Shown here: piece by piece, positions 17,880 to 27,802 of the stretch | Position numbering within the stretch: the first letter of the stretch is position 1 | How the letters are laid out: each line of letters begins with the position of its first letter | DNA from: Chloroflexota bacterium | GTDB lineage: Bacteria; Chloroflexota; Anaerolineae; Anaerolineales; UBA4823 | Assembly: GCA_012516075.1 (NCBI GenBank) | Contig: JAAYXE010000037.1 | Location: 1 to 64,000 of the forward strand | DNA: 64,000 nt | Direction: 5' to 3' | Notes under the pieces: model-generated | Database searches by the model: none | Told to the model about the DNA's origin: nothing | The model's input: the letters and a program-made list of their open reading frames with translations, nothing else | Made by a program: the position numbers and the translations under genes

Positions 17880-19484
17880 ATGAGCTTAAGGATCACGTCC
17901 GGTTCCCTGAGTAAGCGCCTCCTGTGTGTTGCCCTGATTTTGGCAGCAGCCGGCCTCTTCCTGTCCGCCTGCAGCGAGGGCGGTCAGGTCGAAACTGCAC
18001 CGCCGGTTACCCTGATTTCCAATCTGGAGGGCACCCATGCCGTGGACGACAGCTTCCGTGAGTTTTATGAGCTGTTAGGAGGGGAGCGTATCCTCGGTCC
18101 GGCGATTTCCCCCGTACAGCAGACCGCAGACGGTTCGTTGATCCAGTACACACATGCGGCGCTGATGGTCTACAATCCGGATGCCCCGGCGGTCGAGCGC
18201 TTCTACCTGGCTCCGCTGGGCCTGGAGCTGGGAGTGGTCGAACCGCCTGTGCCGCCCACAACGCCCGAACGCGGCGCCTACGTGGAGGGGCACTACATCT
18301 TTCCCGACTTTCAACCGCTATTCGACCGCCTGGGCGGTGTGCGCGTGGTAGGAAGACCGCTGGGCGAAGTGCACTTCAACCTGCAGAAAAACCGCTACGA
18401 ACAGTACTTCGAAAATGTCGGTTTCTACCGCATGGAAGGGCAGACAGCGGAAGGTACCGCGCTGCTGGCATACGGCGCTTACCGGTGCGATCGAACCTGC
18501 CGCAGCCAGCCGCCTCAGAATGCCATCATCGAGGCGCACCCTGAAGTGGCTGCTCCATTCAGCGATATGGTTAACCGGCTGGGGATGGAACTGACAGGCT
18601 ATTCGCTGACGGAAGCCTATTCCACCGAAGACGGAAAAATCGAGCAGGTCTTTGAAAACGTGATCCTGGTCGCCGATGCGAACAACCTGCAGAACGTCAG
18701 CATCCGGCCGCTGAATGAGCGCCTGGGGATCCTTTCCGACCCGCCGCGCGCCCCCAGTTCAGACCCTTCAACCTTTTTTTACGAGGTCGGGAATGGAGTG
18801 GGGTACAGCGTGCCGCGCGTGTTCTGGGAGTTTATCGAGGCGCACGGTGGATTCGCAGTGAGCGGGCCGCCGGTTACCGACATGGATCATTCCAGAGGGC
18901 TCTTCCACCAGTGCTTCACCAACCTGTGCCTGGAATACAGCACGCAGCAGACGGTGCGGCCGGTTGCCCTGGGTTACCAGTATCGCGGCTTCTACGCTCG
19001 CCCCCAGGTCGTCGCCGAGCAGCCGCCTCAGAGTGAAGTGACCAACCAACCGCCGGCTTCCGGGCAGGGGGGCGGCGCCGGTCCAGAAGCGCCAGCAAAT
19101 GAACCGCAGCCGCCGGCAGCGACGACCGCTCCGGCTGCAGTGGAACCGGCCGTGAATCCGGAGGTATCGGGAGATATCATCCTGCAGGTGTGGACCAAGA
19201 GCCAGGCGGTCGCGGCTGATGTCCCTCAGGAAGTGGGCGTGAGAATTTACGCCAACAAACAGCCGCTGGCGGGGGCGGTCCCTGTTGTGCGCGTCACCCT
19301 CCCAGACGGCAGCGAATGGAGCGGCAGCTTCCCGCCCAGCGGGCCGGATGGGTCGACCGTGCTGCAAATTCCGCCCATTAACGCGTTAAACGGCACCCTG
19401 ATTCCCTATCAGGTATGCCTGGATCTGGAGAACGGCGTCAGTGAGTGCTTCCAGGACAGCTTTATGGTCTGGGGCACACCCTGA
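17880..19484 (+). CDS. lipoprotein with repeated LGFP-like modules
   Basis: The N-terminus has a basic start, a hydrophobic stretch and the lipobox LSAC (Cys at about residue 31), so the protein is exported and lipid-anchored. The mature part holds three related modules of about 100 residues. Each has a phrase like YELLGGERILGPAIS (about 61-75), FDRLGGVRVVGRPLG (about 143-157) or FIEAHGGFAVSGPPV (about 318-332), followed by aromatic strands such as QYTHAALMVYN or QYFENVGFYR. A proline/alanine-rich linker (about 385-425) leads to a beta-sandwich-like end. Such modules resemble LGFP-type surface repeats that contact the cell wall. It stands divergent from the TIM-barrel gene and convergent with the activator gene. 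Confidence 0.75.
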   Translation: MSLRITSGSLSKRLLCVALILAAAGLFLSACSEGGQVETAPPVTLISNLEGTHAVDDSFREFYELLGGERILGPAISPVQQTADGSLIQYTHAALMVYNPDAPAVERFYLAPLGLELGVVEPPVPPTTPERGAYVEGHYIFPDFQPLFDRLGGVRVVGRPLGEVHFNLQKNRYEQYFENVGFYRMEGQTAEGTALLAYGAYRCDRTCRSQPPQNAIIEAHPEVAAPFSDMVNRLGMELTGYSLTEAYSTEDGKIEQVFENVILVADANNLQNVSIRPLNERLGILSDPPRAPSSDPSTFFYEVGNGVGYSVPRVFWEFIEAHGGFAVSGPPVTDMDHSRGLFHQCFTNLCLEYSTQQTVRPVALGYQYRGFYARPQVVAEQPPQSEVTNQPPASGQGGGAGPEAPANEPQPPAATTAPAAVEPAVNPEVSGDIILQVWTKSQAVAADVPQEVGVRIYANKQPLAGAVPVVRVTLPDGSEWSGSFPPSGPDGSTVLQIPPINALNGTLIPYQVCLDLENGVSECFQDSFMVWGTP

Positions 19485-19496
19485 GCGGGCGTTTAT

Positions 19497-20699
<1,203 letters not shown>

Positions 20700-20706
20700 G
20701 GATACC

Positions 20707-22701
20707 TCACGCTTCGTTCATTGATTTTAGTTCACGATCCGGGACGGGCAGACGGACCTGAAAAACGGTCCCACCCGGGAAACTGGTAACTTTAATCGTT
20801 CCGCGGTGCGCGGTGACAATTCGCTTGGCGATCGCCAGGCCCAGCCCCGAACCGGCGCCACCTTTGGTGCTGAAGAAGGGCATAAAGATGCGGTCCAGAT
20901 TCTCCTGGGGGATTCCTGGTCCGTTGTCGGCGACGCTGACTTCCACATACGGCCGGCGCTCCAGGGACTGCGTCACTTTGCCGCCCGGCCGGTGCGGATC
21001 CTCGGGGTGCAGGACCTGTACTTTCAGGGCCAGGTGCCCCCCATTTTCGGCCATCGCCTGGACGGCGTTGGTGATGAAGTTGCTGAACACCTGCTCCAGG
21101 GCCTTCTGGTTGCCCATTATCGTCGGTACACCTTCATCGACCTGCAGTTTGTAATCGACATTGGCGCGCTGGATGCGCTGGTGATAGCGATCAAGCAGCC
21201 TGCTCAGCATCAGGCCGAGATCCACCGGCTCCATGACGTATTCTGTCGGTTTGGCAAAGGACAGCACCGACTTCATCAGCTCTTCCAGGCGGTCACAGTC
21301 CTGCATCAGCCGTTCGATGGTCTTCTGGCTGGGGTCATCTTCAGGCAGGTTCATGGCCATCAGCTGCAGGCCGGTGCTGATGTTGTTAATCGGGTTGCGG
21401 ACTTCGTGGGCGAAGACGGCCGTCACCTCTCCGAGGGTGGCGCGCTGCTCGAGCTGCTGGGCATGTTCGCGAATCTGTTCCTGCTCGCTCAGGTCGCGGA
21501 TGATGATCACGATGCGGCTGAGCTTATCATCCTGCATGATGGGGACGATCTGGATCTGGGCCAGAAATTCCTCACCGGAGCGCCTGAAGACGCGCGCGTC
21601 ATCAACCGTCAGGCTTTTTTCTTCTGCGTGCACCTGCTGCAGAGCGGGCAGGATCGACTGGCTGGCGATCAGAATGCGGTCGATGGGCTGCCCGAGGACC
21701 TCGTCGTTCGAGTAGCCCAGCATGGTTTCCGCGGCGCGGTTGATGCGCAGCGTCGACAGGCTTTTCGATAAGACGATCAAACCTTCCTGAACCCTGCTTT
21801 CGAAGGCATCGTGGATGGCCAGCCGGGAGGCAGAGACCTGAAGCTGATCTCCCAAAGAGCGAATCTTCATATGGTTCTGAAGGATGATCGTCAGCGTGCC
21901 GGCCAGGCCGCGAGTCAGCGAGAGGATGTCTTTAAACGGTGGTTTTTCCAGGTCGGAGATGGCCACCAGCCCGACCGCTGCTTTTGAGTGTCCCAGCGGT
22001 GCGGTGGCCAGAAAGGACAGGCGGTTCATGCGCGCCGTGCGGTGCAGACTGCTCAGGGTGCGCATATCCTGCTGCCACAGGTGCGGGCGGCGCAGGCTGG
22101 TCAGGTCCTGCGGGGGAAGGTAGCGGGGGAAGAACTCCACCGGGCCGATGCTGGCACACAGTTCCAGGCCGGGCTGCGACTCATCGGCGCGGTAAACAGC
22201 CAGAATGTTCACGCCCAGCAGGTCTCGACCGGCCTCGAGGGCGAGGTGCAGGGCGGTTTCCAGCTCTGCGTTGTATGCAGCATTCGCCAGGTTGTAGAGA
22301 TTATCCCAGAACTTGTTCAGGCGTTCATTCTCGCTGGTCGGGCTGTCGATGTCATCGAGCTCTTCGATGGTCACCAGCGCCCGGCTGCTGCCGCTGTTCA
22401 ACGGAGAAACGGTCACACGGGCGTAGCCGCTGCGACCGTTCAGGCCTCTGAATTCAATGAATTCAAGTTTTTCGTTCCCTTTTTCGGCCCAGCTGGGGAA
22501 GAGCCTGTCCAGTGGAATGCTGGTCAGGGCATCCGGTTCCAGTTGAAATGTTTCATTCGCCTTTGCATTGGACAGGAGGAGACGCCGGGAGGACAGGTCC
22601 ACCAGCAGGGCTGCCTGAGGCAGCACGTTGAGGACAACCTGAAGTTCGGACAGCTCCAGTTTAGGGCGACGCCCCAGGCTTGAGATCGAAAAGGGAAGCA
22701 T
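20707..22701 (-). CDS. PAS/GAF sensor histidine kinase
   Basis: The order in 664 residues is a PAS-like N-terminus (about 20-115), a GAF-like domain (about 140-280), a second PAS (about 300-405) and a HisKA-HATPase kinase core. The phosphorylated residue is probably H432 in FAHEVRNP. The ATP-binding boxes NFITNAVQAM, DNGPGIP and GAGSGLGLAIAKR are all present. No membrane helix is seen, so it senses a cytoplasmic cue. It belongs to the NtrB type by kinase-core sequence and by position between rpoN and an NtrC-like activator, with gaps of 11 and 7 bases; the three are surely one operon. The signal is unknown. Confidence 0.93.
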   Translation of the reverse strand: MLPFSISSLGRRPKLELSELQVVLNVLPQAALLVDLSSRRLLLSNAKANETFQLEPDALTSIPLDRLFPSWAEKGNEKLEFIEFRGLNGRSGYARVTVSPLNSGSSRALVTIEELDDIDSPTSENERLNKFWDNLYNLANAAYNAELETALHLALEAGRDLLGVNILAVYRADESQPGLELCASIGPVEFFPRYLPPQDLTSLRRPHLWQQDMRTLSSLHRTARMNRLSFLATAPLGHSKAAVGLVAISDLEKPPFKDILSLTRGLAGTLTIILQNHMKIRSLGDQLQVSASRLAIHDAFESRVQEGLIVLSKSLSTLRINRAAETMLGYSNDEVLGQPIDRILIASQSILPALQQVHAEEKSLTVDDARVFRRSGEEFLAQIQIVPIMQDDKLSRIVIIIRDLSEQEQIREHAQQLEQRATLGEVTAVFAHEVRNPINNISTGLQLMAMNLPEDDPSQKTIERLMQDCDRLEELMKSVLSFAKPTEYVMEPVDLGLMLSRLLDRYHQRIQRANVDYKLQVDEGVPTIMGNQKALEQVFSNFITNAVQAMAENGGHLALKVQVLHPEDPHRPGGKVTQSLERRPYVEVSVADNGPGIPQENLDRIFMPFFSTKGGAGSGLGLAIAKRIVTAHRGTIKVTSFPGGTVFQVRLPVPDRELKSMNEA

Positions 22702-22712
22702 AAAATCGGGTT

Positions 22713-24122
22713 TCAGTGGACCGCTGCCTGGCGGTAGCGAGCCGGTAAGATGCCTTCCATAGAGCGGTACTTCGCCACAGTCCGGCGGGCCACATCGTAA
22801 CCTTTCTTCCTTAATATATCGCGTATCTGCGTGTCGCTGAGCGGTTTCTTCTCGCTTTCAATGATCTCACGCACCACGGTGCGGATGTGCAGGCTGCGGT
22901 CAAACATTTTTGCCAGCGGGATGATGCGTCCATTGGGAAGCTGGACGCTCTTTCCGGAGACCGCACGCGAGATGGTCGATTCGTGAACATCCAGCTCCTG
23001 GGCAAGCTGCGCCCGGGTAACCGGGTTGAGGCAGGCATCGCCGTGCAGGATGAAATCGCGCTGGAGAACGGCCAGCCGCTTCATCAGGCGCACCAGGGTG
23101 TTGTCGCGCTGCTGCAGGCATTTGACAAGCAGGTTGGCCTGCTCCAGGTCGGCCTGCCACTGGCTCACTTTGTCGGGCGGGGCCTCCGCCAGTGCTTCCC
23201 GGAAAAGCGGGTTGACCCGCAGCCGGCCAGCGTACGGCGAGATGACCTCTACCACCAGCGGCGAATCGGGGGTGTTGTGCAGGCGGCTGATGACGATGTC
23301 GGGCTCATAATAGGTATTGGGAGAAGATTCGGTGGTGTGGCTCTCTCCCCAGTGGGCGCGACCCGGATACGGGTTCAGGTTGTCGCTGATGAAACGCGCA
23401 ATTTCCTGCGCTTCTGCTGCGGATACTTTCAACAGGCGGCCCAGTTCCGGGTACGAACGCCGGCTGAGCATCTCCATCCCCTCTTCAATGGCTTTGAAAG
23501 CCAGTGGGGGGACAGGACGAGTCTCAGAGAGTACCTGCAGCTGGACGAGCAGCGCTTCCTGCGGGCTCGCCGATCCAACCCCTACCGGGTCCGCCCTCTG
23601 GATCAGCTGCAGGACCTTTTGCACGCGGGATGGCAGCACGTGGTGATAGCGGGCAATTTCGACCAGCGGCGTCCGCAGCAGACCGTCGTCATCCAGGCAG
23701 GTCAATATATGAGCAGCGATGGGCCGGTCTTCGGCAGCCAGCTCTGCCGCAATCTGTTTGAGCACGTGAACGGGCAGTGTTTCTGATTCGGCCACCCACT
23801 CGGTGTCCGGTGAATCTTCCACGCTGGAGCGGCTTCCCTGGTAGTTGTGGAAGTACTCACGCGGTGAGACGTACACCACAGGCTGTTCGCCGGAGACATC
23901 AACCGGGCGGGTGCAGATGGGACAAACACTGGATGGGGGCAGGCGCCGCCGGCACGTGGGGCAGCGCTGGACCTCATCGTATTCAAGTGCCGGGTTGGAG
24001 GATAAGGCAGCCTCGATCTTCTGACTGAGCTCGAAGGAGTTCAGTTCGAGCAGAGTCATGGTCTGCGCCAGATGAGCTGTGGTTAGCGGACGTAGTGCAG
24101 GCTTTTGTGTTTGAAGCAGCAT
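22713..24122 (-). CDS. rpoN: RNA polymerase sigma-54 factor with Cys4 insertion
   Basis: This 469-residue factor starts at ATG 24122 (MLLQTQKP); the longer frame to 24269 runs through its promoter. Region I (about 1-50) has the usual activator-interacting helix. The core-binding domain covers about 100-300. The HTH is near 340-375, and the C-terminal RpoN box reads ARRTVAKYRSMEGI. Unusually, residues 54-70 carry CPTC-N9-CPIC, a Cys4 knuckle that looks able to bind zinc and lies in the usually disordered acidic region II. Its own promoter is a sigma-54 element, so autoregulation is likely. Confidence 0.95.
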   Translation of the reverse strand: MLLQTQKPALRPLTTAHLAQTMTLLELNSFELSQKIEAALSSNPALEYDEVQRCPTCRRRLPPSSVCPICTRPVDVSGEQPVVYVSPREYFHNYQGSRSSVEDSPDTEWVAESETLPVHVLKQIAAELAAEDRPIAAHILTCLDDDGLLRTPLVEIARYHHVLPSRVQKVLQLIQRADPVGVGSASPQEALLVQLQVLSETRPVPPLAFKAIEEGMEMLSRRSYPELGRLLKVSAAEAQEIARFISDNLNPYPGRAHWGESHTTESSPNTYYEPDIVISRLHNTPDSPLVVEVISPYAGRLRVNPLFREALAEAPPDKVSQWQADLEQANLLVKCLQQRDNTLVRLMKRLAVLQRDFILHGDACLNPVTRAQLAQELDVHESTISRAVSGKSVQLPNGRIIPLAKMFDRSLHIRTVVREIIESEKKPLSDTQIRDILRKKGYDVARRTVAKYRSMEGILPARYRQAAVH

Positions 24123-24158
24123 ATGACCATCCAGGAAGTTATCTTTAATTATACGCTG

Positions 24159-24175
24159 TTGCAAGTTGTGTGCCA
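24159..24175 (-). promoter_or_regulatory. sigma-54 promoter (-24/-12) of the rpoN operon
   Basis: The minus strand reads TGGCACACAACTTGCAA with exact 12-base GG-GC spacing. The predicted start is near 24149, giving a leader of about 28 bases to the ATG at 24122. A TATAAT (24155 to 24150) lies immediately downstream and could be a sigma-70 -10 box, but no -35 box pairs with it. Confidence 0.85.
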
Positions 24176-24338
24176 AATGAAAAACCTGCCTTGCCAATCT
24201 GTTAATGCCCTTTCCGTGTACAAAAACATGCTGATCGTCTATCCTGAACGTGACTTTGATTATCAACACGCTGCGCTGGAAGTGTTAAAATGAGAAACAG
24301 ATGAACCCTGGATTAAGACCATAGGAACCCAGACACCC

Positions 24339-25301
24339 ATGCTACGATCATTTCTGATTTATCTGTCCAAAGCCGCCTGGGCGCGGCACGCCGTCACCCG
24401 CTGGCCCGTCGCCTGGCGCGCGGCCTCACGCTTCATTGCCGGGGAAAAGCTGGCGGATGGAATTCGCGTGGTGCAGTCACTGAACGAGCGAGGGATCCTT
24501 GCAACCCTTGACCACCTCGGCGAGCACACCACCACCAGGGAAGAAGCCGTCCAGGCGACTCAGGCCATCCTTGAAATGCTGGATGCCATTCAGAAGTCTG
24601 GTGTGCGCGCAAACGTCTCCCTGAAGCTGACCCAGCTCGGGCTGGCACTGGATCCCGATTTTTGTGCCGACCAGCTGCAGCGCATCCTCACCTATGCCCG
24701 CGAGCGCGATAATTTCGTGCGCATCGATATGGAGGAAGCAACCTGGACGGATATCACCCTGGAGATCTACCAGCGTATGCGTGATGTCTACCACCTGGAC
24801 AATACAGGGGTGGTCATTCAGGCCTACCTGTTCCGCAGCGAAGAGGATGTGCGCCGCATTGCCGGATCCGGCGGGCGAATACGCCTGTGCAAAGGGGCCT
24901 ACAAAGAACCTCCCGAGATCGCCTACCCCAGAAAACAGGATGTGGATGCGAACTACGACCGTCTGGCGGAAATCATCATGGAGGCTGATGCGCGCAGCGG
25001 CGAAGACACAGAACGCCCCGACTGAAAATTCCCGCCCATTCCGGCCATTGCCACCCACGACCCGAAGCGCATCGAACATGCAAAAAACGCTGCCCGGCGG
25101 ATTGGCCTGCCCAATAACGCCGTTGAGTTTCAGATGCTGTACGGCATCCGTCGTGATCTGCAGGAAGAACTGGTCAGAGAAGGCTATCCGGTGCGCGTTT
25201 ATGTTCCTTACGGCAGGGAATGGTACCCCTATTACGTCCGCCGCCTGGCGGAGCGGCCTGCCAATCTGTGGTTCTTCATCACCAACTTCTTCCGTAAATA
25301 A
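24339..25301 (+). pseudogene. proline dehydrogenase, interrupted by in-frame TGA
   Basis: Across 320 codons the reading frame matches FAD-dependent proline dehydrogenase (PutA/PutB beta-alpha barrel): RANVSLKLTQLG, FVRIDMEE, DVDANYDRLAE, PAIATHDPKRI, QMLYGIRRDLQEEL, VYVPYGREWYPY and RRLAERP are family hallmarks. A TGA at 25023-25025 interrupts it within a variable loop (TERPD, stop, KFPPIPAIATHD). The frame is the same on both sides, so this is a point change, not a frameshift; GGA (Gly) would restore a natural PDGKF. No SECIS-like hairpin follows. It may be a recent nonsense mutation, an assembly error or leaky readthrough. The product would oxidise proline to pyrroline-5-carboxylate. Confidence 0.8.
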
Positions 25302-25458
25302 AAATTGGCTGCCTGCTGTAAACAGGGACTGGCAGCGTGCTCACGCGGTCAGCCCCTGATGCTTTTAATTCCTGCATTCTTTTCTCGTTGGGCGGTCTGC
25401 GACAGGATATGGTACACTGATACATCTGAACAGGTTTTCAAAAGTCAGGTGGTGTATC

Positions 25459-25773
25459 ATGCCGTTATCGCCGGGTCAAATCCAGGTTGTCGATGAGCAG
25501 ACAGCAGCATATATCGCGGAGCTCTTTCGTGCCTTCAGCGATCCCACGCGTGTGCGCCTGATCTCCGCCATGGTATCCGGAGAGCAGAGCGTGGGCGCGC
25601 TGGCCCAGGCGATCCAGTTGAGCGAGTCGGCCGTCTCTCACCAGCTGCGGGTGCTGCGCCAGCTGCGTCTGGTGCGGGCGCGCAAAGCCGGCCGCCAGGT
25701 GTTTTACTCCCTCCTGGATGAGCACGTGCGCGATCTTTACCTGCGCGGTCTCGAGCACGTCCTCGACAGCTGA
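25459..25773 (+). CDS. ArsR/SmtB-family metal-responsive repressor
   Basis: This 104-residue winged-helix protein shows the ArsR pattern: FSDPTRVRLI, then the recognition helix LSESAVSHQLRVLRQLRLV and a wing with RKAGRQVFY. The last helix (DEHVRDLYLRGLEHV) carries the Asp/His and Glu/His ligands of the alpha-5 metal site found in SmtB-type zinc sensors, and the alpha-3 Cys site is absent. Thus zinc or a similar ion is the likeliest effector. It precedes the rhodanese gene by about 110 bases and could control it, although I see no clear 12-2-12 palindrome. Confidence 0.9.
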   Translation: MPLSPGQIQVVDEQTAAYIAELFRAFSDPTRVRLISAMVSGEQSVGALAQAIQLSESAVSHQLRVLRQLRLVRARKAGRQVFYSLLDEHVRDLYLRGLEHVLDS

Positions 25774-25887
25774 TTCCTCGACAGATGATTCATGGTATGA
25801 TGCACATCGAACAGGGGAAAACCAGGCCTTCCATGATGGATGCAAAAGGGTGGAGGCTGAAAATCAAATCCATTTACGAGGAGAATA

Positions 25888-26379
25888 ATGGCCAAGAAAC
25901 GCAGAACTCGTTCCCGCTCTCCCTGGCCGCTGGTTCTAATGCTGCTGGGTATCGCCCTGGTTGCCAGCGCAGTCATCTGGTTAGCTTCGTTAAACCAGTC
26001 TACGCAGGTAGCGGCAGGGCCGACCGATCCGGCGGAGCAGATTATTCCCTTCCCAAATATTGAGCGAGTATCCCTGCAGGACGCCTACCAGGCTTATCAG
26101 GATGGGAGCGCGGTTTTCGTGGATGTGCGCGGTGATCCATTCTATTTCCAGGCGCACATCCCGGGTGCGTTGAACATCCCGTTGAACGACCTTCCGGACC
26201 GCATCCAGGAACTGGATCCATCTGCCTGGATCATCACCTACTGTACCTGACCGGCGGAAGAATCGAGCGCCCGTGCGGCGCAGTATCTTGTCGATCAGGG
26301 ATTTACGAATGTAACACCGTTGCTGGGGGGCCTGGGAGCCTGGTCACAGGCAGGCTACCCGCTGGAACAGGAGCAGTAA
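25888..26379 (+). CDS. membrane-anchored rhodanese-like protein, candidate selenoprotein (in-frame TGA)
   Basis: A basic N-terminus and one membrane helix (about residues 13-34) tether a single rhodanese domain (about 55-160). VFVDVRG, HIPGALNIPL, the active-site Tyr-Cys at 118-119 and LLGGLGAWSQAGYPLE are all family landmarks. The frame contains TGA at 26248-26250, codon 121, and continues as PAEESSARAAQYL through the rest of the domain to TAA at 26377-26379. Rhodanese relatives commonly have Cys at this place (YCxCP), and TGA for Cys is the classic sign of selenocysteine. The predicted centre is Cys119-Thr-Sec121. Expected role is sulfur transfer or thiol redox outside the membrane. Alternative: plain nonsense mutation. 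Confidence 0.72.
26251..26295 (+). promoter_or_regulatory. candidate bacterial SECIS hairpin
   Basis: Directly behind the in-frame TGA, GCGCC (26267-26271) pairs with GGCGC (26277-26281) around the apical loop CGUGC. The loop begins 22 bases after the TGA, inside the 16-37-base window known for SelB-recognised hairpins, and has G in its second position. A looser lower helix ATCGA/TCGAT (26262-26266 with 26291-26295) is possible. The hairpin overlaps coding sequence, as in all bacterial SECIS elements. Confidence 0.55.
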
Positions 26380-26383
26380 GCCA

Positions 26384-26896
26384 ATGGCAGAAACCGGACC
26401 CTATCTGGCAGAACGCCTGCGTGTGGAGGGGGAGAAGTCCGTCCGCTTTTTTGAAGAACTGGCGCCGGAAGATTGGGGGCGAACCATTTATACCGAAGGC
26501 TCGCGCTGGTCGGTGCGCGACATCGTGGCCCATTTTGTCGCTGCGGAGTATGCCTTCACCCTGCTGATAGATAATATCCTGCAGGGCGGGTCCGGTTCGC
26601 CAGAAGACCTGGACCTTAATGAGTACAACGAGCGGCGGGTGGCAAAACTGAACGCCGATTCCGTTCCGGAGCTGCTGGCGAAATTTTCCCAGTACCGGAA
26701 TGCAAATGCGCAGCGGGTGGAGAGCCTCTCCGCTGCGGACCTGGAGCGCCGTGGCCGGCACCCTTTCCTGGGGGTTGCGCCGCTGGTGGATATCATCAAG
26801 TTAATCTACCGTCACAACCAGATCCACCAGCGAGAGATCCGCCAGGCGCTGGCCCCGGCGATGAATTCGATTGAGGACGGCACCACCCCGACATGA
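26384..26896 (+). CDS. DinB-like four-helix bundle protein
   Basis: This 170-residue all-helical protein has the DinB/MSMEG-type layout. DIVAHFVAAE (about residues 46-55) supplies the first metal-ligand His, and RHNQIHQREI (about 145-154) supplies the others. Members bind a divalent metal and often act as thiol-dependent S-transferases using mycothiol or bacillithiol, although the reaction here is unknown. It starts 4 bases after the rhodanese stop, and its own stop overlaps the next start (ATGA), so the genes are co-translated. A thiol or sulfur-related role would fit the rhodanese neighbour. Confidence 0.8.
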   Translation: MAETGPYLAERLRVEGEKSVRFFEELAPEDWGRTIYTEGSRWSVRDIVAHFVAAEYAFTLLIDNILQGGSGSPEDLDLNEYNERRVAKLNADSVPELLAKFSQYRNANAQRVESLSAADLERRGRHPFLGVAPLVDIIKLIYRHNQIHQREIRQALAPAMNSIEDGTTPT

Positions 26897-27798
26897 AGAA
26901 TTTTCAGCTCTTTATCCGCCTGGCGCGCCCTCTTTTCCTCCTGGGTGGGATCCTGCTCTATGCCCTGGGGGTGGGAATTGCCCGCTACCTGGGGCAGGAG
27001 ATCGACTGGTCCCTGTACCTGCTCGGGCAGGCCTGGGTGACAATATTACAATTGAGCACCCATTTCTTTAATGAGTATTATAATGGACCTGAAGACCTGG
27101 ATAATCCCAACCGCACCCCGTTCACAGGAGGCAGCGGCACGATCGGGCCCGGCAAGCTGCCGCGCAGCACAGCGCTGATTGCTGGCCTGGCCTGCCTGGC
27201 TGTGCTGACATCCCTCACCGTTTTAATGATGGCGAGCACAGATCTGCCCCCGGCTGCCTACCTGATCATGGTGCTGGCTTTCCTGGGTTCTTTTTTCTAT
27301 TCAGCGCCGCCGGTTAGCCTGGAAAGATCCGGATATGGGGAGCTGACCACGTCGATCCTGGTGGCATTCTTTGTGCCGGCATTCGGTTTTATCCTCCAGT
27401 ATGGAGAATTCCACCGCCTGCTGGCGATGAGCACCTTTCCATTGACCGTGCTGCACCTTGCCATGCTGATCTCGTTTGAGTTTCCGGATTACGCCACCGA
27501 TATGAAGCACGAGAAGAGGACCCTTCTGGTGCGCGTGGGGTGGCAGAGCGGCATGGTGCTGCACAACCTGCTGATCCTGACCGCCTTCCTGCTCCTGGCG
27601 CTCGCGGCAGTCTTCGGCCTGCCCTGGTTCATCGCGCTGCCGGCCTTCCTTCCCATGCCTCTGGGGCTGCTCCAGATCTGGCAAATGCGGCGGATTGCGG
27701 ATGGGATGAAGCCAAACTGGACTGCATTGACGCTCAACGCGCTGGCCCTTTTTGCGGCCTGCGCCTACATGATCACATTTTCCTACTGGATGAATTGA
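26893..27798 (+). CDS. UbiA-family prenyltransferase (MenA-like)
   Basis: This 301-residue protein has eight or nine hydrophobic helices and the two acidic loops of UbiA prenyltransferases. The first reads FNEYYNGPEDLDNPNRTPF followed by GGSG (about residues 55-78), the second DYATDMKHEKRTLLVRVG (about 198-215). NPNRTPFxGGSG is typical of MenA, which attaches a polyprenyl chain to dihydroxynaphthoate in menaquinone synthesis. The first loop has NEYYN where MenA usually has NDYYD; nearby E and D could still hold magnesium. The exact aromatic acceptor is uncertain. Co-translated with the DinB-like gene and 4 bases before moeA. Confidence 0.85.
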   Translation: MKNFQLFIRLARPLFLLGGILLYALGVGIARYLGQEIDWSLYLLGQAWVTILQLSTHFFNEYYNGPEDLDNPNRTPFTGGSGTIGPGKLPRSTALIAGLACLAVLTSLTVLMMASTDLPPAAYLIMVLAFLGSFFYSAPPVSLERSGYGELTTSILVAFFVPAFGFILQYGEFHRLLAMSTFPLTVLHLAMLISFEFPDYATDMKHEKRTLLVRVGWQSGMVLHNLLILTAFLLLALAAVFGLPWFIALPAFLPMPLGLLQIWQMRRIADGMKPNWTALTLNALALFAACAYMITFSYWMN

Positions 27799-27802
27799 GT
27801 GT

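Noticed and set aside
24664..25359. A frameshift in proline dehydrogenase, using the longer overlapping frame
   Set aside because: The conserved residues after the stop (PAIATHDPKRI and onward) lie in the original frame. Hence it is an in-frame TGA and not a shift.
24339..26379. General reassignment of TGA to a sense codon
   Set aside because: Many intact genes in the window (for example the first ABC permease, ending GCGTGA) stop at TGA at the expected family length, so TGA is a normal stop here.
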